From Bradyrhizobium sp. SK17 (lineage in GTDB: Bacteria; Pseudomonadota; Alphaproteobacteria; Rhizobiales; Xanthobacteraceae), in the NCBI RefSeq assembly GCF_002831585.1, contig NZ_CP025113.1, positions 6,401,001-6,465,000 of the forward strand: DNA of 64,000 nucleotides. The letters are read 5' to 3'. Under the pieces are notes generated by a model. It was not told the origin of the DNA, ran no database searches, and saw only the letters and a program-made list of their open reading frames with translations. Each line of letters opens with the position of its first letter. The stretch's first letter is position 1. This document shows, piece after piece, positions 17,282 through 26,294 of the stretch. The position numbers were made by a program, and so were the translations under genes.

Positions 17282-19015
17282 ATGTTTCGCAATTCGATCA
17301 GGCAGAAGATCGTCGGCATCGCCGCGGGGCTGATCGTGCTCGCGGTGATCACCTCGCTGCTGTCCATGGTGATGGCGGCCCAGGTCGGCCATCTGCTGGA
17401 CGAGCTCACCAACCGCTATATCCCCGCTTACGGCCACCTCGCCCGCGTCAACATCCGCGCGCTGGAGCGATCGCTGGCGATGCGCCGGATGATGATGGCG
17501 AAGATGCAGCCGCCCGGCGAAGACACCGGCTATGCGTCGGCGCGCAAGACCTTCGACGAGGTCGAGCCGCTGATCAAGCGCGAGGCAGATGCCGCGCGCG
17601 TGCTGATCGATGCGATCATCGCCGATCCGTCGACGCCGTCCGACGACGCCGCCCTCGGGCGCCTCGACGACCGCATCGACAATGCCGTCAACGACCTCTT
17701 GATGCGCCTGAATGCCGAGAACAGGACGCTGCTCGAGCAGCTCGATGCCAAGGACTTCATCGCCGCGCGGCAGACCACGTTGCGCGCCGACGCATTGCGC
17801 GACGAGTTCAACAACAGGATCGAAGCGATCCGCGCCGACATGCTGGCGCAGGTCCGCGCGGCCGCGGCCAAAGTGATGTCGACCCAGCAGCGGGCGATCA
17901 TCATCTCCGGCGTCGTCACCGCTATCGCTGCGATCCTCGGCTTCGTATTCGCGATGCTGGTCGGCAGCGGCATCACCCGCCCGGTGATGCGCCTGCTGGA
18001 GGGCACCCGCGAGGTCGAGGCCGGCCGGCTCGACGGCACCATCACCATCACCACGCAGGACGAAATCGGTCAGCTCTCCGCCGCCTTCAATCGCATGATC
18101 GAGACGCTGCGCCACAACCAGCGCATCCGCGAGACCTTCGGCCGCTACATCAACCCGCGGATCGCCGAGGGCCTGCTCGAGCAGCCGGCGATCGCCGCCA
18201 CCGAAGGGCAGCGCCGCATCATGACGGTGATGTTCTGCGACATGAAGGGCTTCACCAGCCTGAGCGAGGGCGTCACGCCGCGCGGCCTGGTCAAGATCAT
18301 GAACCTCTATCTGTCGACGATGTCGGCGCCGGTCCACGCCCATCGCGGCATCATCGACAAATATATCGGCGACGCCATCATGGCCTATTGGGGCGCTCCC
18401 TTCGTCGAGGAAGCCGAGCAGACCCATCTGGCCGCGCTTGCCGCCATCGACATGGTCGGCCAGGTCAGCCAGCTGCGCAAGGATTTGCCCGAACTGCTCG
18501 GCGTGCGCGCGATCCCGGCCGATTGCGACATCAGGATCGGCATTGCCACCGGCGAGGCGCTGGTCGGCAGCATCGGCTCCGAATTCATGATGAGCTACAC
18601 GGTGCTCGGCGACACCGTGAACCTGGCCTCGCGGCTGGAAGGCGCCAACAAGTTCTACGGCAGCCGCAGCCTGATCTCGGAAACGACCGCGGCGGCCTGT
18701 GCTGCGACCATCGAGCTGCGCGAGATCGACCGCCTGGTCGTGGTCGGCCAGACCCACCCGGTTGCGGTGTTCGAGATCATCGGCAAGAAGGACGAACTGA
18801 CGCCGGCGCAGGCGGCATTACGTCAGCACTATGCCGACGGCCTCGCCGCCTACCGTGCGCGGTGCTGGGACGATGCCGAGCACGCCTTCACCGCGGCACT
18901 TCACGCAGCGCCCGGCGACGGGCCGTCACTGGCGATGCAGGCGCGGGTCCTGGATTTCCGCCGCAGTCCGCCGCCGGCCGATTGGGACGGCGCCTGGCAT
19001 CTGGAGCACAAGTAG
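17282..19015 (+). CDS. Membrane-bound class III adenylate cyclase with HAMP domain
   Basis: 577 residues. A transmembrane helix lies at about 10-37, then a helical periplasmic sensor, a second helix at about 200-222, HAMP at about 222-275 and the cyclase domain at about 310-500. Metal-binding aspartates are in MFCDMKGFTSLSE and DKYIGDAIMAYWG. The lysine of DKYIGDA and the aspartate of VLGDTVNLASRLEG are the adenine-specifying type, so cAMP is the expected product. A C-terminal helical tail of about 70 residues follows. It probably senses an extracytoplasmic signal. Confidence 0.93.
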   Translation: MFRNSIRQKIVGIAAGLIVLAVITSLLSMVMAAQVGHLLDELTNRYIPAYGHLARVNIRALERSLAMRRMMMAKMQPPGEDTGYASARKTFDEVEPLIKREADAARVLIDAIIADPSTPSDDAALGRLDDRIDNAVNDLLMRLNAENRTLLEQLDAKDFIAARQTTLRADALRDEFNNRIEAIRADMLAQVRAAAAKVMSTQQRAIIISGVVTAIAAILGFVFAMLVGSGITRPVMRLLEGTREVEAGRLDGTITITTQDEIGQLSAAFNRMIETLRHNQRIRETFGRYINPRIAEGLLEQPAIAATEGQRRIMTVMFCDMKGFTSLSEGVTPRGLVKIMNLYLSTMSAPVHAHRGIIDKYIGDAIMAYWGAPFVEEAEQTHLAALAAIDMVGQVSQLRKDLPELLGVRAIPADCDIRIGIATGEALVGSIGSEFMMSYTVLGDTVNLASRLEGANKFYGSRSLISETTAAACAATIELREIDRLVVVGQTHPVAVFEIIGKKDELTPAQAALRQHYADGLAAYRARCWDDAEHAFTAALHAAPGDGPSLAMQARVLDFRRSPPPADWDGAWHLEHK

Positions 19016-19151
19016 CGGCAACCCAACCGGATATCTCCGCGCGCCGCGCGCAATTCACGCGACCGTGCACAATCTTAGAAACATTTTTTCGGCTTCCACT
19101 ACTAGACAGCGAACGCTATCTTTATCCGGGTTTCCCTGGCGTTCCGTGCAA

Positions 19152-20114
19152 ATGAGTAATTTCCGGCGTGTCCTGAGTTCCGGCCTGAACAAGGTTCTCG
19201 AATTGCCGGCAGGTCTCGGTTGCCGCATCGTCGCCTTGCCGCAGATCGCCTCCCGCCTCGACGCCGGCTACGAAAAGACAAAGCGCCAATACGCCCGGCA
19301 CCTCCCCGCGATTGGCGGGAACGACTGGGCCATCGTCGATGGACTGAGGACGAACGGCGTTTTCGTCACGTCACTCGAGCAATTGAATCTTCCGAGTGCG
19401 GAGCATTTCCTGCAACAAGCCGACGCGCTCGAGCGCCAACACCTGCCCCTCCGCCGATCGTTCCAGGCTGGAGCCGCGGCCATCATGGCTCATCGCCAGA
19501 TCTACCATTGGGGACTCCATGGCCGGCTGCTCGACATCGCCGAGAACTATCTCGGCGTGCCGGTCGGTTACGACGGCATCAACGTGTTTTTCACGCTGGC
19601 CGATGGCCGCGAGAGCGGCGTTCGTCTCTGGCATCGCGACAGTGAAGATCGTCGGATGCTCAAGATCGCCGTCTACATCCACGACGTGGACGAAGGCAAT
19701 GGCCCATTCCAGGTGTTGCGGCGCCGGATTCCCGCATACGACCATTTGCCCGGCGGCAGGCTTCCCGGATTGACCCAGCACCAGTTGGAAGGAGCCCTGC
19801 CCGATTTCGACATGGCTCGGGACGTCGTCACCTGCACTGGAAAACGCGGCACGGTCGTCTTCTCCGACACCGCGTCATTCTACCATCGCGGGATGCCGGC
19901 GATCACGCGCGACCGCTACGCGATCTTCTTCAACTATATCGGGCGCGTGCCGCTGCGGCCATTTCGTTGCGAGCGCAGCATGATCTCCCGCGCGCAAATC
20001 CATCAACTCGCGAAGGAGCTGCCGGCGCGCCAGCGGGATTGCGTGCTGTGGAGAAACGCCTTGCCGCTCGTCGCCCGCATCCTTCCGCCGGCCCCGACAT
20101 ACAGCAGCATGTGA
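19152..20114 (+). CDS. Phytanoyl-CoA dioxygenase-like (2-oxoglutarate/Fe) protein
   Basis: 320 residues from ATG 19152; the frame continues upstream inside the cyclase gene but that part is a shadow. An HxD pair in LWHRDSEDRRMLKIAVYIHDVD and a distal histidine in GTVVFSDTASFYHRGMP form the expected iron facial triad of PhyH-type dioxygenases. GNGPFQVL also fits. The substrate is unknown; relatives hydroxylate lipids or small metabolites. The upstream 136 bp is AT-rich, which may hold its own promoter. Confidence 0.7.
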   Translation: MSNFRRVLSSGLNKVLELPAGLGCRIVALPQIASRLDAGYEKTKRQYARHLPAIGGNDWAIVDGLRTNGVFVTSLEQLNLPSAEHFLQQADALERQHLPLRRSFQAGAAAIMAHRQIYHWGLHGRLLDIAENYLGVPVGYDGINVFFTLADGRESGVRLWHRDSEDRRMLKIAVYIHDVDEGNGPFQVLRRRIPAYDHLPGGRLPGLTQHQLEGALPDFDMARDVVTCTGKRGTVVFSDTASFYHRGMPAITRDRYAIFFNYIGRVPLRPFRCERSMISRAQIHQLAKELPARQRDCVLWRNALPLVARILPPAPTYSSM

Positions 20115-20181
20115 CGGCGCTGCTGGACGCTGCCACGCGTTCGGTTGGGCCATCCCGGCTGCGGGGGTGTCGTCGGCACGC

Positions 20182-20568
20182 TCACAGCAATTGCGCCTCG
20201 ATCGCAGCCTTGTCGATCACCGACCAGACTTCTGCGATCTTGCGGTCGCGAAATTCGTAGATCGCATTTTCGGCAAAGGCGACGCGCTTGCCGTTGACGG
20301 CGAGACCGAGGAACGTTCCCGTCGGCGAGCATTCGAACATCAACCGGCTGGCGACACGGCCCTCATCCACCACCATCAACTCGACGTCGAAATGAAGGTC
20401 GGGTATCTCGCGAAAGTCACGCTTGAGCATCTCGCGGTAGCCCCGCAGGCCGAGCGGCCTGCCATTATGGACCACGTCGTCCGCCACGAACTCGCCGAGT
20501 TCGGACCAGCCCTGGCGATTGAGGCAGGCGATGTACTGATGGTAAATGTAGTAAAGCGCGTTCTGCAT
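20182..20568 (-). CDS. SnoaL/NTF2-like protein
   Basis: 128 residues. The fold signature is YIACLNRQGWSELGEFVADDVVHNG, followed by EMLKRDFREIPDLHFDVELMVVDEGRVASRLMF and a closing EVWSVIDKAAI, all typical of SnoaL-like ester cyclases and related NTF2-fold proteins. The fold includes cyclases, isomerases and non-enzymatic proteins. It lies 23 bp after the acyl-CoA-dehydrogenase-like gene, so the two form an operon and may act on one substrate. Confidence 0.8.
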   Translation of the reverse strand: MQNALYYIYHQYIACLNRQGWSELGEFVADDVVHNGRPLGLRGYREMLKRDFREIPDLHFDVELMVVDEGRVASRLMFECSPTGTFLGLAVNGKRVAFAENAIYEFRDRKIAEVWSVIDKAAIEAQLL

Positions 20569-20591
20569 CGTGATGTCTTATCCTCTACCGG

Positions 20592-21761
20592 CTAGAACCG
20601 CGTCGTACCAAGCGGCAGGCCGAGCTTGAGCCGCCCGGTCAGCGCGTAGCTGTTCGATGTCATCGCGACATGCTTGATCGCCGCCTGGACGTCGCGGATC
20701 GATCGTTCGAGCGTGCCGGTCTCGAAGATCGCCGCGGTGCCTGCGGGCGCGGCGATCATCTCGACCACGCGCGCGGCGCTTTCGGCGGCATTGGCGCAGG
20801 CGATCCGGTGCAGCAGCCTCGCCTCGACCAGCCGCTCGCCCCCGCTGTCGCAGGCCGCCATCAGCTCGGTCATGCCTTCGACGAGCAGTGCCCGGGCGGA
20901 GCGCAGCGTGGTTTCGGCACGGCCGACCATGGCCTGGACCAGTTCGCCGTCGCGCAGCTGGCCGACGCCGCCCATCCGCGGCTTCCTGGCCGCGAGCGCG
21001 ATGAAGGCGTCGAGCGCACCACGGGCAATCCCGAGCGGCACGACCGAGACGGTCCAGGAAAACGCCGATACGCCCGGCAGGCGGTATGGAATGCCCGGCT
21101 GGGTCGGCTTGAAGTCGACCAGCGGATGGCTGTGGCTCGCCGGCACGAAGCAATCCTGCATCTCGAAGTCCCAGCTTCCGGTGGCGCGCAGCCCGGACAC
21201 GAACCAGGTGTCGTGGAGACGGATGTCGGCCCGGTCGACGTAGCAGCAGATCGGCGGGCTGTCCTTGCCGTCGGGGCCCTTGACGCTGGCGAGCCCCATG
21301 AACTTCGTCGCGTGCGGCGCACCACTGCCGAACGGCCAGCGTCCGCTGACGCGATAGCCGCCCTCGACCTCCACCGCCGTCCCGATCGCGCCGGTCGCGG
21401 CGGCGATGAACGCCAGCGGATCGGCGAACCAGCCCCGCACCACCTCCTCGGGCAGATAGCCGCCGGCCCGGCTCATGCCGCCGCCATTGGCGACCAGCCA
21501 GCCGACCGAGCCGTCGAGCGCCGAGGCCGCCTCGACGATGGTCATGAAGTCGAGTGGGGAGAATTCCGGCCCGCCGAGTGCCTTCGGCAAATACAGCCGA
21601 AACAATCCGGCCTCGGCCAGGGCGCGGATCACGGCGTCGGGAAGCCGGCGCGCGCGGTCGAAATCCGCCCGGTGCTCGGCAATCAACGGGACAAGCCGCT
21701 CGATCGCGGCCAAATAGTCGGCAATACTGGCAATGGCAGGGTCTTTGGCAGGCTGGGGCAT
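20592..21761 (-). CDS. Acyl-CoA dehydrogenase-fold flavoprotein (group D monooxygenase-like)
   Basis: 389 residues from ATG 21761. The N-terminal helical domain (LFRLYLPKALGGPEFSP), the middle GYRVSGRWPFGSG segment, and TWFVSGLRATGSWDFEMQDCFVP are those of the acyl-CoA dehydrogenase superfamily. The closest type is the flavin-dependent hydroxylases (HsaA/HpaB-C-terminal group), which use reduced FMN or FAD from a separate reductase. No reductase gene is adjacent. Substrate unknown; probably aromatic or heterocyclic degradation. First gene of a two-gene operon with the SnoaL-like protein. Confidence 0.82.
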   Translation of the reverse strand: MPQPAKDPAIASIADYLAAIERLVPLIAEHRADFDRARRLPDAVIRALAEAGLFRLYLPKALGGPEFSPLDFMTIVEAASALDGSVGWLVANGGGMSRAGGYLPEEVVRGWFADPLAFIAAATGAIGTAVEVEGGYRVSGRWPFGSGAPHATKFMGLASVKGPDGKDSPPICCYVDRADIRLHDTWFVSGLRATGSWDFEMQDCFVPASHSHPLVDFKPTQPGIPYRLPGVSAFSWTVSVVPLGIARGALDAFIALAARKPRMGGVGQLRDGELVQAMVGRAETTLRSARALLVEGMTELMAACDSGGERLVEARLLHRIACANAAESAARVVEMIAAPAGTAAIFETGTLERSIRDVQAAIKHVAMTSNSYALTGRLKLGLPLGTTRF

Positions 21762-21909
21762 GGCGCCGTCCTCTCCGAAAGCTGTGCAATATCGTGAGTT
21801 CAGCGCGGCGACGGGGATTTGACCATCTGGCGTGGCGTCGCAGAATGATTGTCATCTCTTTGTCATGAATTGTGCAGACAGGTTCAGCCGGTACAGTTCG
21901 GGGACACGC

Positions 21910-24267
21910 ATGGACTATTTCAAACGCTTCAACTTCCTGTTCGCGGCGCCGGTTTTCGAGGCCGACGACCTCGAAGGCATCCGATTCAACCAGATCGTCG
22001 CCGAAATCGAGCGTTCCGGCTTCGAGGTGGTCCGCGCCCGCAAGCTGGAAGACGCCGAGATCGCGGTCCAGACCGATGCCGCGATCGGCTGCATGGTGGT
22101 CGACTGGGGCAAGAAGGGCCTCGAGGGCAAGACCGCCGCGCTGATCAACCTGATGCGCCGCCGCGGCCTCGACTTCCCGATCCTGCTGCTGATCCGCCGC
22201 AAGCGCTTCGAGGACCTGCCCGTCGAGGTGCTGGATTTCATCGACGGCTATGTATTCCTGTCCGAGGAGACCCCCTCCTTCATCGCCAAGAACCTGATCT
22301 CCCGGCTGAAGCAATATGCCGAGAACCTGAAGACGCCGTTCTTCGGCGCCCTGGTCGACTATGCCGAGGAAGGCAACCAGCTCTGGACCTGCCCGGGCCA
22401 CAATGGCGGCGTGTTCTACAGCCGCAGCCCGATCGGCCGGGTGTTCGTCGAGCATCTCGGCGAAGCCGTGTTCCGCGACGACCTCGACAATTCCGTGCTC
22501 GACCTCGGCGACCTCCTCACCCATGAGGGGCCGGCGCTGCGCGCGCAGAAGGAAGCGGCGCGGATCTTCGGCGCCGAGAAGACCTATTTCGTGCTCAACG
22601 GCACCTCGACCTCCAACAAGGTCGCGCTCGGCTCGCTGGTCACCGACGGCGACCTCGTGCTGTTCGACCGCAACAACCACAAGGCCGCCCATCACGGCGC
22701 GCTGCTGATCGGCGGCGGCATCCCGGTCTATGTGCCGACCGTGCGCAACGCCTGGGGCCTGATCGGCCCGATGCGCTGGGACCTGCTCGACGAGGGCGCG
22801 CTGCGCGACGCCATCCGCAAGCATCCGCTGGTCAAGGACGAGAACGCCTGGAAGAAGGAGCGGCCGTTCCGCGTCGCGGTGGTGGAGCAGTGCACCTATG
22901 ACGGCACCATCCACTCGGCCGAGATGATCCTGAAACGGATCGGTCATCTCTGCGACTACATCCTGTTCGACGAAGCCTGGGCCGGCTTCATGAAATTCCA
23001 CCCGATCTACGCCGGCCGTTTCGCGATGGGCCTCGCCAATCTCGGCCCCGAGGCGCCCGGCATCATCGCCACCCAATCGACCCACAAGCAGCTCGCGAGC
23101 TTCTCGCAGGCCTCGCAGATCCACATCCGCGACCGCCACATCAAGGGCCAGAAGCGCCGGGTCGAGCATCGCCGCTTCAACGAAAGCTTCATGCAGCACG
23201 CCTCGACCTCGCCGTTCTACCCGATCTTCGCCTCGCTCGACGTCGGCGCGCAGATGATGAAGGGCCGCTCCGGCGAAGTGCTGTGGGACGACACGATCCG
23301 GCTCGGCATCGAGCTGCGCAAGAAGATCCGCGCGGTGAAGCGCGAGTTCGAGGAGAAGGAGGCGCGAGCCGAGCGGCGCTGGTTCTTCGAGCCGTTCGTG
23401 CCCGACCGCGTCATGATCCCCGACGTCGCGCGCGAGAACGGCGTGCACAACGTCGCCTGGGAGACGATCTCGACCGACCAGCTCGCGACCACGCCGTCCT
23501 ATTGGCAGCTCAGCCCGGGCGAGACCTGGCACGGCTTCCCCGAGCTGACCGCGGGCTTCGCCATGACAGACCCGAACAAGCTGACCTTGCTGACGCCGGG
23601 CTTCGATCACTCAACCGGCGCCTATGCCGATCACGGCATCCCCGCCCCGGTCGTGGCGCAATATCTGCGCGAGAACCAGATCGTCGCCGAGAAGAACGAC
23701 CTCAACTCCCTGCTGTTCCTGCTGACGCCCGGCGTCGAGGCCAGCAAGGCCGGCACACTGGTGTCCGGCCTCGTTGCCTTCAAGAAGCTGCACGACGACA
23801 ACGCGCTGATCGAGGACGTCATCCCGGAATTCTTCCGCCGCCGTCCGCAACGCTACACCGGGGTGCGGCTGCGCGACCTCTGCGGCGACATGCACCGCTT
23901 CTTCCGCGACGCCGGCGTCAGCAAATTGCAGGCCAGCCAGTTCCTGCCCGAACATCTGCCGGAGATGGCGATGTCGCCGCGCCAGGCCGCGCAATACCTG
24001 ATCCGCAACGACGTCGACTATCTGCCGATCGACCAGATCTTCGGACGCGTCGCGGCGACGCCGTTCGTGGTCTACCCGCCCGGCATCGCGACCATCGTTC
24101 CCGGCGAACGGCTGACGGAACGAAGCAAGCCGATGATCGATTATCTCCGGACCTTCGAGGCGAGCTTCAACGCTTTCCCGGGCTTCGAGGTCGAGGTTCA
24201 GGGCATCTACAAGGAGATCGACGAATCCGGCCGTATCCGCTTCTACACCTATGTCGTGTCCGAATAG
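21910..24267 (+). CDS. Orn/Lys/Arg decarboxylase, group III PLP-dependent
   Basis: 785 residues from ATG 21910; the frame opens earlier without a ribosome site. The N-terminal wing domain (about 1-130) resembles a response-regulator receiver fold. The PLP domain has NGTSTSNKVALGSL, FDRNNHKAAHHGA, FDEAWAGFMKFHP and ATQSTHKQLASFSQ, with the PLP lysine at K393. The C-terminal domain completes the fold. These enzymes decarboxylate a basic amino acid to a polyamine precursor and CO2, giving acid resistance or polyamines. Specificity among Orn, Lys and Arg cannot be read from the sequence with confidence. Confidence 0.92.
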   Translation: MDYFKRFNFLFAAPVFEADDLEGIRFNQIVAEIERSGFEVVRARKLEDAEIAVQTDAAIGCMVVDWGKKGLEGKTAALINLMRRRGLDFPILLLIRRKRFEDLPVEVLDFIDGYVFLSEETPSFIAKNLISRLKQYAENLKTPFFGALVDYAEEGNQLWTCPGHNGGVFYSRSPIGRVFVEHLGEAVFRDDLDNSVLDLGDLLTHEGPALRAQKEAARIFGAEKTYFVLNGTSTSNKVALGSLVTDGDLVLFDRNNHKAAHHGALLIGGGIPVYVPTVRNAWGLIGPMRWDLLDEGALRDAIRKHPLVKDENAWKKERPFRVAVVEQCTYDGTIHSAEMILKRIGHLCDYILFDEAWAGFMKFHPIYAGRFAMGLANLGPEAPGIIATQSTHKQLASFSQASQIHIRDRHIKGQKRRVEHRRFNESFMQHASTSPFYPIFASLDVGAQMMKGRSGEVLWDDTIRLGIELRKKIRAVKREFEEKEARAERRWFFEPFVPDRVMIPDVARENGVHNVAWETISTDQLATTPSYWQLSPGETWHGFPELTAGFAMTDPNKLTLLTPGFDHSTGAYADHGIPAPVVAQYLRENQIVAEKNDLNSLLFLLTPGVEASKAGTLVSGLVAFKKLHDDNALIEDVIPEFFRRRPQRYTGVRLRDLCGDMHRFFRDAGVSKLQASQFLPEHLPEMAMSPRQAAQYLIRNDVDYLPIDQIFGRVAATPFVVYPPGIATIVPGERLTERSKPMIDYLRTFEASFNAFPGFEVEVQGIYKEIDESGRIRFYTYVVSE

Positions 24268-24285
24268 GCGATCGGACGCAGCACA

Positions 24286-24846
24286 ATGGAGAATGATCAC
24301 AAGATCACCGTCCGTCCTTCGCGCGACAGCGACGTCGATGCGATGTTGGCGATCTACCGCCACCACATCCGCCACGGCATCGAGGAAAGCGTCGACGACA
24401 GCGGCACGCCCGAGCCCGACGATCTGCGCGACCGCCGCAAGAATCTGCGCAGCACCCGCCTGCCGCATCTGGTCGCGGTGTGCGAGGGCGAAGTGGTCGG
24501 CTACGCCTATGTCGTCCAGTTCCGCAAGCGCCCGGCCTACCGCTACACGGTGAAGCATTCGATCTACATCCACCACCGCTTCACCGGCAAAGGCGTCGGC
24601 GGCCGGCTGTTGCAGGAGCTGGTCGACACCTGCGCCGCGGCCGGCTTCCGCCAGATGATCGGCTACATCGACAGCGACAATGCCGCTTCGCTCGCCCTGC
24701 ACGAGCGCTTCGGCTTCGCCCGCGTCGGCCATCTGCCGGGGGTCGCCTATCGCTACGGCCGCTGGTCGGACACCGTGATGGTGCAGCGCTCGCTCGCCGC
24801 CGGCTCCACCGCGCCACCGCCGCCCGCACCGCTGTCGCGGCGGTGA
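24286..24846 (+). CDS. GNAT N-acetyltransferase (phosphinothricin acetyltransferase-like)
   Basis: 186 residues. The acetyl-CoA pyrophosphate-binding motif is HHRFTGKGVGGRLLQELV at about 102-119, and MIGYIDSDNAASLALHERFGFARVGHL follows, as in the Pat/YncA branch of GNAT enzymes. It begins 18 bp after the decarboxylase stop, which suggests one transcript. It may acetylate the amine product or an amino acid analogue; this is inference from context only. Confidence 0.85.
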   Translation: MENDHKITVRPSRDSDVDAMLAIYRHHIRHGIEESVDDSGTPEPDDLRDRRKNLRSTRLPHLVAVCEGEVVGYAYVVQFRKRPAYRYTVKHSIYIHHRFTGKGVGGRLLQELVDTCAAAGFRQMIGYIDSDNAASLALHERFGFARVGHLPGVAYRYGRWSDTVMVQRSLAAGSTAPPPPAPLSRR

Positions 24847-24866
24847 TGGGCCGGGCTCTTTCAATT

Positions 24867-24988
24867 TGTCGTCCTGGCGAAGGCCAGGACCCATAGCCAC
24901 CGCATCCGGTGATGAACGAGATGGCGGCCCCGGCGTCGCGTAACAATCAAGATTTGGGGTAATGGGTCCTGGCTTTCGCCAGGACGAC
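24867..24988. repeat. Inverted pair of REP-like palindromes
   Basis: Two units each contain GTCCTGGC-4 nt-GCCAGGAC: one at 24871-24890, the other at 24966-24985. Each is extended by CCCAT on one side and CGAC on the other, and they are in opposite orientation with about 70 bp between them. This looks like a bacterial interspersed mosaic element of the kind scattered through Bradyrhizobium genomes. It lies just after the GNAT stop and could also end that transcript. Confidence 0.75.
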
Positions 24989-25028
24989 GGTGAAGACGGA
25001 TTTCCACTCAAAACGTCAAACACGCGGT

Positions 25029-25129
25029 GTCATACCCGCGATAGCGGGTGATCCAGCATTCCAGAGGCAGTCGTGCTTGAGCCGAAAGGCCGCGGCGTAC
25101 TGGATCGCCCGGTCGAGCCGGGCGACGAC
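25029..25129. repeat. RIME-like rhizobial mosaic element
   Basis: About 100 bp. An ACCCGC-GATA-GCGGGT hairpin lies at 25034-25049 and a CGCCCGG-TCGAG-CCGGGCG hairpin at 25106-25124. GATCCAG at 25050-25056 is answered by CTGGATC at 25100-25106, giving an outer stem. The architecture matches the roughly 100-bp rhizobial intergenic mosaic elements. Together with the REP pair it fills most of the 358-bp gap between the GNAT and dodecin genes. Confidence 0.7.
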
Positions 25130-25204
25130 AGTTGAGGATGGGATCGATCTCGCTACACTCCACCCATCCGACAAGCCGACCACCAGCACGTTGCTGGAGC
25201 CTGC

Positions 25205-25426
25205 CTACTCCAGCGTGAAGCCGACCCGTAGCGTCACCTGATAGTGCCGGACCTTGCCGTCCTCGATATGGCCTCGGGTCTGCACCACCTCGAACCATTT
25301 CATTTCCCGGATCGTCGTCGACGCGCGGCTAACGGCGTTCTCGATCGCCGCCTCGATGCTCTTGTCCGATGATCCGACCAGTTCGAGGATCTTGTAGACG
25401 TGATCCTTGTCGTGCGTGGTGGGCAT
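25205..25426 (-). CDS. Dodecin family flavin-binding protein
   Basis: 73 residues. The sequence [20 protein letters not shown], the central tryptophan in [15 protein letters not shown], and the closing [12 protein letters not shown] are diagnostic of dodecin. Dodecins form dodecamers that store or buffer flavins such as FMN or riboflavin. The tryptophan that stacks on the flavin is present. Confidence 0.96.
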   Translation of the reverse strand: MPTTHDKDHVYKILELVGSSDKSIEAAIENAVSRASTTIREMKWFEVVQTRGHIEDGKVRHYQVTLRVGFTLE

Positions 25427-25537
25427 GTCGACCTCCTCTCGGGTTGCGCGATCCGGACGATTTGCAGTCCGATCCGGACAGCCGGTCGTCCGGTGTCAGC
25501 CGGCTGTCGTCGCCAATGCTGCGCGGCAGCACAGCCG

Positions 25538-25551
25538 TTGATTTGAATCAA
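25538..25551. promoter_or_regulatory. FixK/FNR-type box
   Basis: TTGAT-TTGA-ATCAA is a perfect match to the FNR/FixK half-sites. It is in the 239-bp gap between the divergent dodecin and HdeD genes. If centred at -41.5 for HdeD, transcription would start near 25586, leaving an 80-base leader. It could instead act on dodecin. The match would imply induction at low oxygen. Confidence 0.55.
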
Positions 25552-25665
25552 CGTGTCGCGGCGCCTTTGGTGCCATCATGCAGTTGGTGCCATCCGTACA
25601 CCTGCCCTTGTCGGCGCGCTCACCTATGGTAGCATGATTTCGGTTCAGTATTCGGGAGCGATACG

Positions 25666-26247
25666 ATGTCGACTGCGTCCAGCTCACCCGCCACACCTCC
25701 TCACAGCCTCGGATCCGGGCTTGCCAACCTTCGCGCGAAGTGGGGCTGGATCGTCGCCCTTGGCGTCATCTACCTGATCGCAGGCGTGCTTGCCTTCGGC
25801 AGCGTGTTCTTCGCCACCGTCGTCAGCGTGTTGTTCGTCGGCGCCATGATGATCGTCGCCGGCGCCGCCGAGATCGTGAACGCGTTCCAGTTCAAGTCGT
25901 GGGGCAAGTTCCTGTTCTGGCTGCTGCTCGGCGCGCTCTATGTCGTGGCGGGCTTCATCACCTTCGAGAACCCGCTGCTCGCCGCAGCGACGTTGACGCT
26001 GTTCCTCGGCGTCGCCCTGGTGGTCTCCGGCATCGTCCGCATCTTCCTCGCCTTCGGCATGAACTCGGCGGCGCCCTGGGGCATGGTCGCGATCTCGGGC
26101 GTGATCACGCTGGTGCTCGGCGTGATGATCCTGGCGCGCTGGCCGGTCTCGAGCCTCTATGTGCTCGGCATCTTCCTCAGCGTCGATCTGATCTGTGCCG
26201 GCGTGAGCTGGATCAGCATGGGCATGGCGCTGAAGCAGAGGACGTGA
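25666..26247 (+). CDS. HdeD family membrane protein
   Basis: 193 residues from ATG 25666 behind GGGAG. Six hydrophobic helices make up most of the sequence. The GVIYLIAGVLAFGSVFFATVVSVLFVG-like pattern (in parts) and NAFQFKSWGKFLFWLLLGALY are typical of HdeD/DUF308 proteins. HdeD helps acid resistance in enteric bacteria; in rhizobia the role is unclear. It sits downstream of a FixK-type box. Confidence 0.88.
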   Translation: MSTASSSPATPPHSLGSGLANLRAKWGWIVALGVIYLIAGVLAFGSVFFATVVSVLFVGAMMIVAGAAEIVNAFQFKSWGKFLFWLLLGALYVVAGFITFENPLLAAATLTLFLGVALVVSGIVRIFLAFGMNSAAPWGMVAISGVITLVLGVMILARWPVSSLYVLGIFLSVDLICAGVSWISMGMALKQRT

Positions 26248-26259
26248 GGCGCGATTGCT

Positions 26260-26294
26260 GGGCGGGTTGGCGTCGCGTACCCGCCCGCCCTACT
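26260..26294. repeat. GTAGGGCGGG-type palindromic repeat, copy 1
   Basis: GGGCGGGT and ACCCGCCC flank a short spacer, and the distal end supplies the TAG stop of the neighbouring minus-strand gene (26290-26292). The same family recurs at 28143 and 29254. It lies between convergent genes and may act as a terminator. Confidence 0.6.

Noticed and set aside
20578..23610. A very long minus-strand open frame (about 1000 codons) covering the decarboxylase and acyl-CoA-dehydrogenase-like genes
   Set aside because: It is antisense to genes with clear family motifs; its own translation is low-complexity and matches no family. Long shadow frames are usual in GC-rich DNA.
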